Positions 1 to 11,540 of a DNA stretch of 64,000 nt are shown in pieces. Position 1 is the stretch's first letter, and each line of letters begins with the position of its first letter. Source of the stretch: Cordilura impudica (lineage: Eukaryota; Arthropoda; Insecta; Diptera; Scathophagidae). Made by a program: the position numbers and the translations under genes. Below the pieces are notes generated by a model. The model was not told the origin of the DNA. It did no database searches and saw only the letters and a program-made list of their open reading frames with translations. The DNA is taken from NCBI GenBank assembly GCA_963682025.1, contig OY821518.1, positions 129,443,043 through 129,507,042 of the forward strand, given 5' to 3'.

Positions 1-820
1 TATATGTAATTTGATACTTACTTTGTCCCCTGTGTTATGTATATGACATTATATATCGTTAGAAAGCTGATGATAGGACGTGAAATCTGTTGATCAGGAA
101 AATATTAGCAAGCTGCATATCAAAAAATTATTTTATAAGGAAAACGCAGCATCTATTGAAATATTTTGATATATATGACAGCCGCTTCAAACGAACGATG
201 AAACGTCCTTGATGAAACGGAAAGTTGGATACCCATACATAAGTCAAATATAGAGTTCTCACTACGCAAAACTACGGCTAAAATCCGAATAAACACGAAT
301 ATCGAAAAATGGTGAAATACGTCTTCGCTTAAATGAAATAAAGATTAACAAATGTTAATTTGATACGAAATGTTTGAACATATTCCTACAAAACTCATAA
401 AATTAAAAATGTTTTATCAATATCTCTAATATTTACACGGACATATCTGATCATGTCCAAAAAAAACTTTTCACATGATAGGCATCTGTATATGATTTCT
501 TTGGAAGGAATGTGAAAACAAATTATGAAAAAAATACTGAAAAAGAGTTTTTTTTGAAAAAGGACCAACTTACTGGTGGTTATCGCTAGCGCCGAAAAAT
601 TATTGGAATCATAATAAAATAAATCAAAGTTTAATTTAAAGAAATGTATCTAACCCTTTTTTGTTGTTGTAGAAGGCAACACATCTTAATATACACATGC
701 ATGTAAACACGAAAAATTGTTTGTATGTTTGTGATTTATAAGGGACTTTATTTTGGACCTATCTTCTTGAAATTTTCGCAGAGTTGTACTGTATATCGGG
801 AAGGCTATATTTATTTTTAT
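1..820. other. Unassigned AT-rich DNA
   Basis: No frame with recognisable content, RNA gene or clear repeat boundary was seen here. Confidence 0.5.
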
Positions 821-824
821 ATAT

Positions 825-1400
825 CAATTGGTCGTTGCACCTCCAATATACTATGCATTTTAAATACTATATATCTGGAGTAGCATAAAAGCTAGGGTAA
901 CTAAACGTTGAATTAGTCCAATGGTTATAAATTTGAGTAGTAAATATTTATAACCATATATTTGAAATGACATTAAGAGTTTGAAACATTGTGTGAGATA
1001 ACTTATTTTTTTCATGTGATAATCTTGCTAAAAGTGGGCAGGACCGGACCAGTAGGCATCGTACCTTCCATTAAAAGAAAACGGTATGGAGTTTTATAAA
1101 AGCTAGAGTCTTGAAACTTTTTGTGCTTCCATAAATTATTGATGTGAGGAGTCCATTCGAAAAAGAGCATTATCGAACAACTCGGCGTGGCACCTACTAA
1201 ACAAAGTAAATATTTGTCATCATAAATCTGGAGTACTATGGTGGTGAGAGCTTTCAAACTTTGTGTGAGTCGTTAAGTTTTTAATGTGAGTAGTCAAACT
1301 TAAATGGGCGGGATCGAGCCAGTAGAGATAGCACCTCCAATACAAAGTAAAATATGTGGAGTTCTCAAATAGTGAAAGCCTTGCAATGTTGAAAAATTCC
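825..1400 (+). repeat. Tandem array, about 130-bp units (family D)
   Basis: Three to four degenerate units each carry a G/C-rich core like GGGCGTGGCACCTCC, then a phrase like CTGGAGTACTATGGTGAGAG, then TTGTGTGAG. The same unit recurs at 50.76-51.43 kb in this orientation and at 56.28-58.13 kb in the opposite one, so it is a genome-wide family. The open frames in it show no protein-like pattern. Function unknown. Confidence 0.7.
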
Positions 1401-1436
1401 ATAAGTTTTTAAACTCTTTCTTTTAACTCATACTCT

Positions 1437-1905
1437 CTGTCTGTCTGTCTGCCATGGGGAAACCCCATTCCCTCTCATCCAATTGATCTGAAACTTGGCC
1501 CATAGTCTTGTTGTGACTATAGAATAATTTTGGGGTAGCCACGCACAGTCACGGAGTGATTTCAAACCCATTTCGCCTTTTCCGATCGATATGAAGCTTG
1601 GTCGATAGACTTGCGTGAAAAAATATTATCTTTGACATTGTCACGGCGAGTTTAAAACCTCACTTTTCCTCATCCGATCGATCTGAAACTTTGTCCATAG
1701 ACTTTTTGTGGTTAACGATTAATTTTAAGATAGTCACACACAGTTTCGCATAGTCACGCACAGTCAAGGAATGATTCAAACCCCATTTCCGCTCATCCAA
1801 TCAATCTGAATATTGGTCCATAGACTTGCTGTGACCAAAGATTAATTTTAGAATAGTCACGCAAAGTCACATACAGTCTCGGAGAGATTCAAAACTCATA
1901 TGCAT
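1437..1905 (+). repeat. Tandem array, about 90-125-bp units
   Basis: Four diverged units are recognised by recurring phrases: CATCCGATCGATCTGAAAC, TGGTCCATAGACTTG and ATAGTCACGCACAGTCA. The first follows a short TCTG run. Successive GATCTGA-like landmarks lie near 1485, 1588, 1680 and 1803, so unit length varies by indels. No coding content. Confidence 0.7.
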
Positions 1906-1911
1906 AAAGGA

Positions 1912-2645
1912 AAACAAGTAAGAAATTATAGTCGGTCTAGAGGCCCTATCTCTTCGGTCCAACTAATTCGATGTAGAATATATACATAAACCAAATTTGA
2001 GTGCTATTGTTATTAATTTTTTTGGGTGCAGATATGAAAAAGTTTATATCGGATGCTATATTTATATGGGGACTAGGTCGAAATATGGACCGATCCTGAC
2101 CATATTTGGTAAAGAAACTTATACATTAAAAAAATATATACAAAGCAAATTTGAGAAAAATCTGTGCAATATTTTTGTTTTTTTTTATAGATTTAAGTGT
2201 AGATCGGGAAGCAGCTCTATATAGAGCCTATGACTAAGAATTGTCTTATAGGCATTATTTTTGGACTACTGCTTAGTGGATATAATAAACACATACAAAC
2301 CCAATTTGACTTAGATCTTATGGATCTTATGGCAATTTATGTCGATTTCATAGGGGTCATTTGTATGGGAACTAGGTCTGAACATGGACCGAATTTCACC
2401 AATTTTAATAGCGTCCATCCTATGGCTGGTAAAAGCTTATATACTAAATTTCATCAAAATATGTTCTTATTTGCGACCTTTAGTTTGGTTACAAGGTTTA
2501 CATGGACACACAGTCGGACAGACGGACGGACGGACATTGCTAAATCGACTCAGAAAGTGATTCTAAGTCGATCGGTATAATAAAAGATGGGTCTAGGTCA
2601 AATATTTTTGGTAGTTACAAACAGCAGCACAAAGTCATTATAAAA
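1912..2645 (+). repeat. Dispersed repeat family A, copy A1
   Basis: Near full-length copy. It starts with ACAAGTAAGAAATTATAG and TCGGTCTAGA, carries the phrase ATGGACCGATCCTGACCATA, a GACGGACGGACGG tract and the terminal block GTAGTTACAAACAGCAGCAC. Two short frames (1997-2224 and 2230-2580) read through it. The first begins with TTG rather than ATG, so I do not call genes. Copy A2 follows tail-to-tail in opposite orientation. Confidence 0.8.
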
Positions 2646-3298
2646 AGAGTTTTAATAAAAACTTGGTTTTTATGGGTTTGATTATTATTAAGTTTGATTA
2701 TTAAAAATATTTACTAAACCAATTGACTCAATTTAGCGATGTCTGTCTGTCTGTGTGTCCATGTACACCTTATAATGAAATAAAAGATCACATATGTATT
2801 TATGAAATTTTATACTAAAAACTCCGTTGGCCATAAGACAATCGCTAACAAAATTGGTAAAAATCGCTGCATGTTCAGATCTAGCTCCCGTACAAATGCT
2901 CCTACTGAGATCGACTTATAATGCCCTAAGAACCAAATTACCATATTGATCAAATTTGAGTTATGTATGTGTATTAAACTGATTAATTAGTGGTTCAAAA
3001 ATAAACCCTGTAGGACCATTTTTCGTCATAATCCTCATATAAAGCTGCTTCCCGGTCTTCACTTAATTCTATCAAAAGATAAAAATATTTTATAGATTTT
3101 TCTCAAATTTTATTTATTTCTTTTTGTAAGAAACATAAGCGACTTAAGTAAATATTGTCATGATAAGTCCATTTTTTATCTAGTGCCCTATATAAAAAGA
3201 GCAACCCATATGAACTTTTTCGCAACAAATTCATTACAATACCCCTCAAATATAGTTAATGCTTATTATCTATATCCAATTAGTGTGAACTAAGACCA

Positions 3299-4354
3299 GA
3301 TTTGCGGAAAATTTTCCGAAAACAATTTTCCGAAAAGAATTTCCCGAAATTACCATTTCTCGAAATGACAATTTCCCGAAATTACAATTTCCCGAACACA
3401 ATTTCACGAAATTACAATTTCACAAATTACAATTTCCCGAACACAATTTCCCGAAATTACTATTTCTTCAAAGAACTTGTTGATGGCATTTCCGAAACAA
3501 TACCGTCAGAAATTCCGGCCGAAGCGCGAGCAATCAGTTCATGACCACTTGATGTAGTGGTCCGGGCAAGATCTTTCAGCTCATTAACGATTTTTTCTTT
3601 AGCAACGAAAGCCGTTTCGGCACTGTGATTGTGAAGAGTCTCTTTTTTTATAGTATTGTTGCAAGTTATGACCCTACCGGTGCAATGTTTTCCTCGGTAA
3701 TGGATACAATGCCAATAAACGCTATCAACGGACTGATACAAGAAACCATTCAAAAGCACCTCGGTTTACCTTTTTCGCTATCCACGAATTCGAGTGGCAT
3801 AGTAACTGTGCATTACAACCCAAATAACTAAAAACTTCGCTATGCAAGGTGGTAACAATTCCGTAGCAGCTACTGCATGGGCAGGATGTGATGGAGAGAG
3901 TGAGCGTTATCCGTCGGGAGGTCTGAATAACGAAAAGTTCAAAGTCACAATGAAAAAATAAGCGTATGACACTCCAATAAATAGGTCCGGATGACGAGGG
4001 AGGGTGGAAGAGGAAGGGCGCGGTGCGGGGTGGGGGAATTTTTTTTCGAGAAGTCGTATACTCGGGAAATTGTTTTTTCGAGAAATCGTATGAAGCAAGT
4101 TGTATTTTCGGGAAATTTTTATTTTTTTTATGGGGGAAATCAAGAATATATGGGAAGTTGTAAACTAAAAATAGGGAAATTGTAATTTCGGAAAATTGTA
4201 ATTTCGGGAAATTGTTTTCGGGAAATTGTAATTTCGGGAAATTATTTTCGGGAAATTGTTTTCGGGGAATTGTTTTTTCGGGCAATTGTTTTCGGGCAAT
4301 TGTATTTGGGAAATTGTTTTCGTGCAATTGTTTTTGGCAAAGTTTCCGCAGAGG
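3299..4354 (-). mobile_element. MULE-like DNA transposon, non-autonomous, 9-bp TSD
   Basis: It is flanked by a perfect 9-bp repeat, CTAAGACCA, at 3290-3298 and 4355-4363. The ends are inverted relative to each other: each begins near TTTGCGGAAA or CTCTGCGGAAA and continues as a tandem series of AATTTCCCGAAA-like modules (about 3302-3475 on the left, 4040-4350 on the right). The interior (3.48-4.03 kb) is unlike its AT-rich surroundings, contains a G-rich block, and encodes a FLYWCH-like zinc-finger fragment on the minus strand. A 9-bp target duplication, long repetitive inverted ends and a FLYWCH domain together fit Mutator-like elements. No DDE transposase domain is present. Confidence 0.65.
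3460..3790 (-). pseudogene. FLYWCH/MULE-type zinc-finger fragment
   Basis: The minus-strand frame at 3460-3759 contains GFLY, then YWHC, CTGRVIT and HNH in order. This is the Cys-Cys-His-His pattern of a FLYWCH finger, a DNA-binding domain found at the N-terminus of many insect Mutator-like transposases. The usual preceding GKP(R/K) segment lies just upstream in another frame (about 3765-3790), so a frameshift separates them. After the finger only about 50 residues of helical, charged sequence follow before the stop, so the catalytic domain is missing. It is either a truncated transposase exon or a captured fragment. Confidence 0.55.
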
Positions 4355-4434
4355 CTAAGACCATTTTCCTAAAGTCATAGTATAGGGTTACGTCTAGTCG
4401 GTCAAGACCAGCTTTAATTTTTTACTTATTTTAA

Positions 4435-5600
4435 TTCAATTTGGTTTATTTATCAATTTTCTAAAAAAAATTATATATCATATTATTCGTATTTAATTAA
4501 TTAGTTAATATTTATGTGTTTGAATATATATTTTTTTTTTATTAGATCATAATATGACGAAGAAAAAATTTATCAGTGTACTACTAGAAATGGAAAGTAT
4601 AAAAAATGTTTACTCAGTTAGTTTTTTTTTTTTTTTTTTTTTGATTAACAATGGAAGTCAAACATAGAGTGGAAAATTATGATGGATAAAGGCAGTATTT
4701 TCTGGTTGACACAATATATATTGGAAGCAAAGTTGTAAAACAATTATGGTACAACTAGTTTTTAAAAAAAAATCCTATAAGGAAAATTTATTAAGGATAA
4801 TCACAGCATAACGATAATAACAAACTAAACAATTTCAAAAAGATAAAAACAAAACTTAGTAAAGCTGACGGTCTTTAAGTTTTTGAGGGATTTTAACAAA
4901 AAAAAAAAAACATTTTGTATATTTATTTTGAAAATTGTTATTTTTAAAAATATATTTAACTACCTGTGAACGCCCTTAATAATTGCTATACTGATTTATT
5001 GTAAATATATATCACAGTCATATGGAACTATGCGAGGATTCATTTACAATAAAGTCAATGACATTTTATGCTTCTTCGTCTTTAAATCTGTCGCACACAA
5101 ACCAAAACAAAATTTATTGACATTTAATCATCAAAATGTAACTTTCTTGTTTGATATGCAAGCAAATTTTGTTGTTGCAAAGAATGTTACAACAGCAGTG
5201 TGTTGCAGCAGCAACTGATCGTAGTTTTTGCATAAAATTGTCAATTTAGGAAACTTGTTTCTTAAATGATTGTGGTGGTTGATCGGTCTGGTATTGGTGA
5301 AATAAATGTAAGAATTATATTTGTACGAATGTACATAAATATGCATGTAACATGCATTTAAAATATTTTTTTTTAAATTTTATATATTGTATATGTAAGA
5401 GAAACTGTATCAATCTTAATGAAACTAGTTACGCTTACTAACCTAGACCTGCTTTTATTTCAACACTTAAGATAATGTTAAAAAAAAATTCCATGTCTTT
5501 GAAAATAAAGTAAAGTAATAAATTTATATTTACTTTTGGTCAAGAACAAAAGGTGTGTGTCCTACAACATGGTTACAGTTGAATTTCATATTTGAACCTC
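4435..5600. other. Unassigned AT-rich DNA
   Basis: Contains a poly-T run near 4622-4642 and scattered A/T tracts. No supported gene or element boundary was seen. Confidence 0.5.
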
Positions 5601-5604
5601 TTAA

Positions 5605-5775
5605 CTTGTTGATGTGTAAACATCTATACGCGCAGGGCGGTAAATTTCTATTTCACAATACAATCACAAAAACAGCGTAACATGCGAGCCATAAGACAAA
5701 ATCGGTGTGACTTATGATTGTATTGGTGAAAAAATATGATATGTAATAACCTGTTTGAAAATGAAAAATGCAAAA
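5605..5775 (+). repeat. SINE-like short repeat, copy 1
   Basis: About 150 bp here is nearly identical to 55.04-55.19 kb. Shared landmarks are AACATCTATACGCGCAGGG, TTTCACAATACAATCACA and GTAATAACCTGTTTGAAAA. Both copies run into an A-rich AAAAATG-type tail at the same point. A shared body with an A-rich simple-sequence tail fits a short retroposon, though no pol III promoter boxes are obvious. Confidence 0.55.
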
Positions 5776-5778
5776 TAA

Positions 5779-6205
5779 ACAAGTAAGAAAGTTATAGTCG
5801 GTTTAGACCGACTATACGATACCCTATACCATGCGTTTAGACACCCTATCCCTCAGGCCCAACTACTGGATATAGAAAATAAGCATAAACCGAATTTGAG
5901 TGGGATTTTTATTAATTTTTTCGGCTGCAGATATGAAAAAGTTCATATCGGATGCTATATATATATGGGGAATATGCCCAAAAATGGACCGATCCTGACC
6001 ATGTTTGGTAAAGTTTCTTGTATTTTGCAAAAATATATACAGACAAAATTTGAGAAGAATCAGTGCAATATTTTTGTTTTTTGATAGATTTAAGTGAAGA
6101 TCGGGAAGCAGCTCTATATGGGGCCTATGATTAAGAGTTGTCCAATAGGGATCATTTTTGGACTACTGATTAATGGATGTAATATCTACATACAAACCCA
6201 ATTTG
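5779..6205 (+). repeat. Dispersed repeat family A, copy A3 (5' half)
   Basis: It begins AACAAGTAAGAAAGTTATAG with the palindromic block GTCGGTTTAGACCGAC, and is intact up to CATACAAACCCAATTTG, where it runs abruptly into the TTAAAAA array. The 3' half of the family, including the GACGGACGG tract and terminal hairpin, is missing. It lies in the A-rich tail of the SINE-like repeat at 5605-5775. Confidence 0.8.
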
Positions 6206-7480
6206 AAAAAAAAAAATGAAAAAATAAAAATAAAAAATTAAAAATAAAAAATTAAAAATGAAAAATGAAAAATTAAATATGAAAAATCAAATATGAAAAA
6301 TGAAAAAAGAGACATGAAAAATGAAAAATTAAAAATTAAAAATTAAAAATTTAAAATTAAAAATTAAAAATTAAAAATTAAAAATTAAAAATTAAAAATT
6401 AAAAATTAAAAATTAAAAATTAAAAATTAAAAATTAAAAATTAAAAATTAAAAATTAAAAATTAAAAATTAAAAATTAAAAATTAAAAATTAAAAATTAA
6501 AAATTAAAAATTAAAAATTAAAAATTAAAAATTAAAAATTAAAAATTAAAAATTAAAAATTAAAAATTAAAAATTAAAAATTAAAAATTAAAAATTAAAA
6601 ATTAAAAATTAAAAATTAAAAATTAAAAATTAAAAATTAAAAATTAAAAATTAAAAATTAAAAATTAAAAATTAAAAATTAAAAATTAAAAATTAAAAAT
6701 TAAAAATTAAAAATTAAAAATTAAAAATTAAAAATTTAAAATTAAAAATTAAAAATTAAAAATTAAAAATTAAAAATTAAAAATTAAAAATTAAAAATTA
6801 AAAATTAAAAATTAAAAATTAAAAATTAAAAATTAAAAATTAAAAATTAAAATTAAAAATTAAAAATTAAAAATTAAAATTTAAAAATTAAAAATGAAAA
6901 ATTAAAAATTAAAAATTAAAAATTAAAAATTAAAAAAATTAAAAATTAAAAAAATTAAAAATTAAAAATTAAAAATTAAAAATTAAAAATTAAAAATTAA
7001 AAATTAAAAATTAAAAATTAAAAATTAAAAATTAAAAATTAAAAATTAAAAATTAAAAATTAAAAATTAAAAATTAAAAATTAAAAATTAAAAATTAAAA
7101 ATTAAAAATTAAAAATTAAAAATTAAAAATTAAAAATTAAAAATTAAAAATTAAAAATTAAAAATTAAAAATTAAAAATTAAAAATTAAAAATTAAAAAT
7201 TAAAAATTAAAAATTAAAAATTAAAAATTAAAAATTAAAAATTAAAAATTAAAAATTAAAAATTAAAAATTAAAAATTAAAAATTAAAAATTAAAAATTA
7301 AAAATTAAAAATTAAAAATTAAAAATTAAAAATTAAAAATTAAAAATGAAAAATTAAAAATTAAAAATAAAATATGAAAAATAAAAAATGAAAAAAAATT
7401 AAAAATACAAATAAAAAATGAAAAATAAAAAATTAAATATAAAAAATGATATATGAAAAATAAAAAATGAAAAACGAAAT
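6206..7480 (+). repeat. TTAAAAA satellite-like array, about 1.27 kb
   Basis: A 7-bp period, TTAAAAA, persists for roughly 170 units with few interruptions. Occasional variants (ATGAAAAA, AAAAAATT) concentrate at both edges, and the core at 6350-7340 is almost uniform. It abuts truncated copy A3 on the left. Edge degeneration with a homogeneous core suggests expansion by slippage or unequal exchange. Confidence 0.95.
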
Positions 7481-7786
7481 AAGTTGACCGGTTGAAATAA
7501 TAAATAATAATAAATATTTTTATATTAGCAGAGCCCCTGCAGTTGATTGCTATAAGTTATACATAGATGACGCTTTCTGTTTTTTTTTTAAAGTGCCTTA
7601 AAAATTTCTTTAATCTTAAATATATTTACGCTGATCCCTGACTCACTGACTGACTGATTCTGTAACGCTGAAATAATACACACACATAGCACTCCCTACA
7701 AAGCTATGCGAAATACACAAACAAAATTTAATCTTTCTCATTTTATACAAACCCACACACAATTTGCTCTCTTCTTTGTTACCGAC

Positions 7787-8382
7787 CAGTGCTGCTAGTA
7801 AAATCTTCTGAAAATCGACAATTTTGGAAATTTAATCGCCAAAATCGTCATTATTAAAACAAGAAATTGTGAAGAAAATTTTAGCGCTTATAAAACTCGA
7901 AAAATATTAAAAAAGGAACCAATAAAATTTATATATATCATTCATATTACGAATATTATTACAGCATTGTTTATATATATAAAAATGTATTAGTGATGAA
8001 ATTTCAACGAAAAAATTTAACACAGCAATCAACTATATAATTTTGTTGGCATGTATCTATAGCTGAAACATATAATATATGTTTAAAGTATCGGCGTAAT
8101 TAAAACTTAAATCTTAAATGGAGATGCTATTCAAGGTATTTCCGTTTTGAAACGACTTGACCCAGAATTAAATCTATACATATTTTGTAATTTATATTTA
8201 TACTGAACAAAAACTATCAATTTTCGATAAACAACCCATTAATTGTTAACCCTTGACGACGTAACTTTTATACTACTGAAAATTTTAAATCATCAGTCAT
8301 CATTTTAACAAATTTAACAAATCATTTTAACAAATTGAAAAATCATCGAAATTACAATAATTTGTCAAAACTGGCAGCACTG
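7787..8382. mobile_element. hAT-type MITE, about 596 bp
   Basis: Inverted ends begin CAGTGCTGCTAGTAAAATC on the left and, reverse-complemented, CAGTGCTGCCAGTTTTGAC on the right. They are flanked by an imperfect 8-bp repeat (TTACCGAC and CTAACGAC, 6 of 8 matching). CAG-starting ends and an 8-bp target duplication are hAT hallmarks. The interior has no open frame of note, so the element would depend on a transposase supplied elsewhere. Confidence 0.6.
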
Positions 8383-9170
8383 CTAACGACATATGCAGAT
8401 TTCGTGTTACATATGGAATAAGTTGAACGCAAAAAACGCATAAAAAAGTTAATATCTATCCAAATTCTTCTTTAAATTCCCTTTGTTGGTCAATGTAAAA
8501 ATTCTGCAAAAAAAAGTAATGAATGAAAATTTAAACATTTATACTTCTTTTATCAAACTAAACTTTTCCGTTTGTCGGTTTTGTTTTTCATCTCAAAAAT
8601 GTTTTGTATTGTTAGGAGTGCTTTCGCTCCTGTTCTCTGATACCAAAGAGTAGGTTTTTTTTTTTGATAAATATTTGAGAAAAAAGAGATCTTCAATGTG
8701 GATTTTGTTGTTTTCTAACGTATGATTTCGTTTAAAGCTTTGATTGAAAATCACTTGAAAAAATAGTGCAATATTAAGTTTAAAATTTAAATTATTCTAA
8801 CTTTGCATAATTAAATTTCATTGTAATTTCAGAAGAGAGGTGGGAAAATAATTTATTTTTTCACACATAATATTAATTTTTGCATAATTTTCTTTCAAAA
8901 AATTTTGACAAACATAAATTACGTAAATAGGTATATTTAAGATTTTAATTTGAATAATTTATTGAAATTATCATGGAAGAATTAAAGGCGATTTGGAACA
9001 ATAATTTTTTTTGAAGTAAAAATAATACGCTCTTATTTTTTATTTTTTTTTTTTTGGATTTATAGATAACTTTGCAAAAAATGTAGTTCTCTTTTTTCAG
9101 TTTACATGTATGAGAGTGTTGCGTCAAAATTTGAAATAAATCAGAGCAAAACTTAATAAAATACAGCGTT
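8383..9170. other. Unassigned AT-rich DNA
   Basis: Only short homopolymer runs and short chance frames. No supported feature. Confidence 0.5.
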
Positions 9171-9174
9171 TTCA

Positions 9175-10296
9175 GCGACCGGCCTCATACGGTATATAGT
9201 ATATAAATCAGTTTTTAAAAAACTTTAAGCCGATTTTCTCGCAAATAAATTTTTGAAGTCCGTGAACATCATAACTCAAAATCTACTTGACCGATTCTTT
9301 TGCAATTTTAGTCATTATATCAACACATAAATAATCATCAGGTCACCACGAGGGTTTTTTTTAAATTCCATTTTATTCTCCACTTTTTAACAACAAATTC
9401 CCGAAATTGTATAGCAAAAATCGGGTTTTACTTCAAAATGCTGCAAAAAAAAATTAAAAACTCTTCGTCACTACCTCAGGAAACATGTCACCTTTGAAAC
9501 GCATTTCGATCTTTTTATTTCACATGATCCGGTAACGTGTTGTGATGTTTACCGCAAAACAACAACGCATCGGGAGATTCGCTGTCACGGACTTATTTAT
9601 TAAAATTTTTAATTAAATTTTTTTTCAAAGATTCTTCAAATATGGTGCTATAACGTATATATGAAATAAATTATCCAACATTATTCATATCTTCAAAAAA
9701 GTATTATGAAAATACGACTTTTTTTAACTTTCCAACCCCCCCCTTTAGAAACTTTTAGGAACCTTGCTCTAAAACGTTTTTTTTTCTATGGTATTCAATT
9801 TTTTCTACAATAAAATGGAGTGCGGTTATAACGAACTCGGCGGGACCGGCCAAATTAGTGCGTTATAGACTAAGTTCGTTGTAACCGTAGTATTTTTTTG
9901 TTTTGTCTGAAAGATTTAAAAACTGTTTATTTATTTTGATGCATTTTAAGAAATTATAAAACATAAATTAAATTATTAAATAGATACATATTTATAGTTT
10001 GCCTTAATAAGAATAAAATTACCGAGTTTCTATCAAAATAAAATATTTTTTTAAAATCATATAATATTAAAAACTCCTTATGTATTGAAGCAGAAAGTAT
10101 AAAGCAAAGGTTGGCTACTGGCAAACTTTTGCGAAAATATACATAAAAGGACCTTTTACAAAACTTCATTTGAAAATCGAAATTTTTGTTTTGTATTTTT
10201 TACAACTGTTTTTCGATTTTTTTTTTTTTAAGATATTTTAAAAACATTAAAATTAGTCAAAATAAACGGGCGCCTAGGCGCCACACAATCAGCTAG
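9175..10296 (+). mobile_element. Non-autonomous Helitron (3' end supported, 5' end not located)
   Basis: The 3' end has the Helitron signature: a GC-rich palindrome GGCGCCTAGGCGCC at 10269-10282, about 10 nt, then CTAG at 10293-10296 followed by T. Helitrons end in CTRR preceded by a hairpin and insert between A and T. Upstream sequence such as TCAAAATCTACTTGACCGA resembles the non-coding body of fly Helitrons I remember. The 5' boundary given is a guess. Confidence 0.5.
9823..9887. repeat. Short inverted repeat (hairpin)
   Basis: CGGTTATAACGAACT at 9823-9837 and its near-perfect inverse AGTTCGTTGTAACCG at 9873-9887 flank a 35-nt GC-rich loop containing GGCGGGACCGGCC. It lies inside the presumed Helitron body and may be the end of an older inserted element. 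Confidence 0.6.
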
Positions 10297-10989
10297 TTAC
10301 TACATGTTTACACATCTCCCCTGTGATCGGACTCACATGTTTTTTTTTTTATTGACTATCGTTCAGTTTTAAGCAACTTCAAAAAGAATAAGTATAAAAG
10401 ATTAATTACATGATGTTCTTTTCCTTAACACCGTTTCAATGGGCATGGCTTGTAAAATAAAATTAACTGTATCAGCCTTAATTTGAAGTATGTATCTTTA
10501 ATTTTTAGGGAACTACTGATCAGGCACTAGAAAAATATACAGCATCGGACAATAGCTAATAAATATAGCTTTTGCGTGATATACAGTGTTGGAAAAATTT
10601 ATTTATAGTTCAATAAATAAAAAAAGAGTATAAACGTAAACTTAAAGTATTTAACTCCTACAACATCGAACGAAACTTAGAATTAAAAAAATAGCCTTGA
10701 AAAAATAATACGGACGATATACATTTTTAAATTGATTTAAACTTCATAATGAATCACCTTCATAATCTTGTATCACATTAGATTTTAGTTGAAGCTTCAC
10801 TCATCTTTGTTGAGTATCACTACTCTTGAATTGTTTCCTACATATGTATCTTTTCTTTCTGTATTTATAATTCACTATTTTCATTTTTAGGACTTCTGAA
10901 AGGTGATTAATGGTATTTAATCCCGAAGGCTAAGAGAGCCGGTCTATAACTAAGACTTTTCTCGGCCTAAACCAAGACTTGACCAGTTT

Positions 10990-11540
10990 GCATGAATGCT
11001 TTTGGTTATTATGTTGCACAAATTCCCACTTCAGTGGCATTTACTCTTCGGAATATGGAAGCATATGATTTTCTACAATCTGAACGTAATCCACAACTCT
11101 CATTTTTCCATTTATCCAATAAATTGGACCGACCCCAGATGATGAAAAACAACACTATATCATGAGGGATAAACTTAACTGTGGTTTCTGTGTATTTGGG
11201 AATATGCTCCTTATTTTTTGGTTTTCTTGGTTTCATCGGACCAAATCACGTTTCCACAATTTTCCTGCTAAAGCTGTGGCTTTGCAAAAAAATAAACTTT
11301 CTTATGTTTTGTTAGCTCAACAAAGGGACTTTTGTTGGGCTTCGGGATTTTAATCCAGCTTCTTGAAGTCTATTTCTTATGGTGCGAATCATAAATGGTG
11401 CACATAGATAATTTTTTAGCCCTTCTGATGACCAAAATGGTTCGTATTTTATTTGCGGACTAAACCTTAATCAAATCGCGCTGTTGTTTTCGCTCTCCAC
11501 ATCTTATCTCTGACTTAACATTAACGTGAATTGGATGAAA
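10990..11540 (-). pseudogene. Tc1-like transposase remnant
   Basis: Minus-strand frames give broken Tc1-type blocks. One frame has SDETK, the first catalytic Asp motif. A shifted frame has TVKFIPHDIVLFFIIWG in the position of the family's TVKHGG...VWG block, followed by WKNES. Stops and frame changes are dense, so it is long dead. No inverted ends were found. Confidence 0.5.

Larger units (their letters stand above)
2722..4430 (-). repeat. Dispersed repeat family A, copy A2, split by a MULE
   Basis: The minus-strand copy runs 2722-3298 and resumes at 4364-4430, where a GTATAGGG-like block and a TCGGTC-like block end the element. The gap is filled by a 1.06-kb MULE-like insertion flanked by a 9-bp direct repeat. 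Removing the insertion and one copy of that repeat makes family A continuous. Confidence 0.75.

Noticed and set aside
2515..2535. GACGGACGG-type tracts as CRISPR-like repeats
   Set aside because: They are internal parts of a eukaryotic dispersed repeat, not evenly spaced repeats with unique spacers. No cas genes; eukaryotic context.
3725..4327. 200-codon minus-strand frame over the MULE
   Set aside because: Half is module repeat. The rest is out of frame with the FLYWCH-like domain, which is the meaningful frame.
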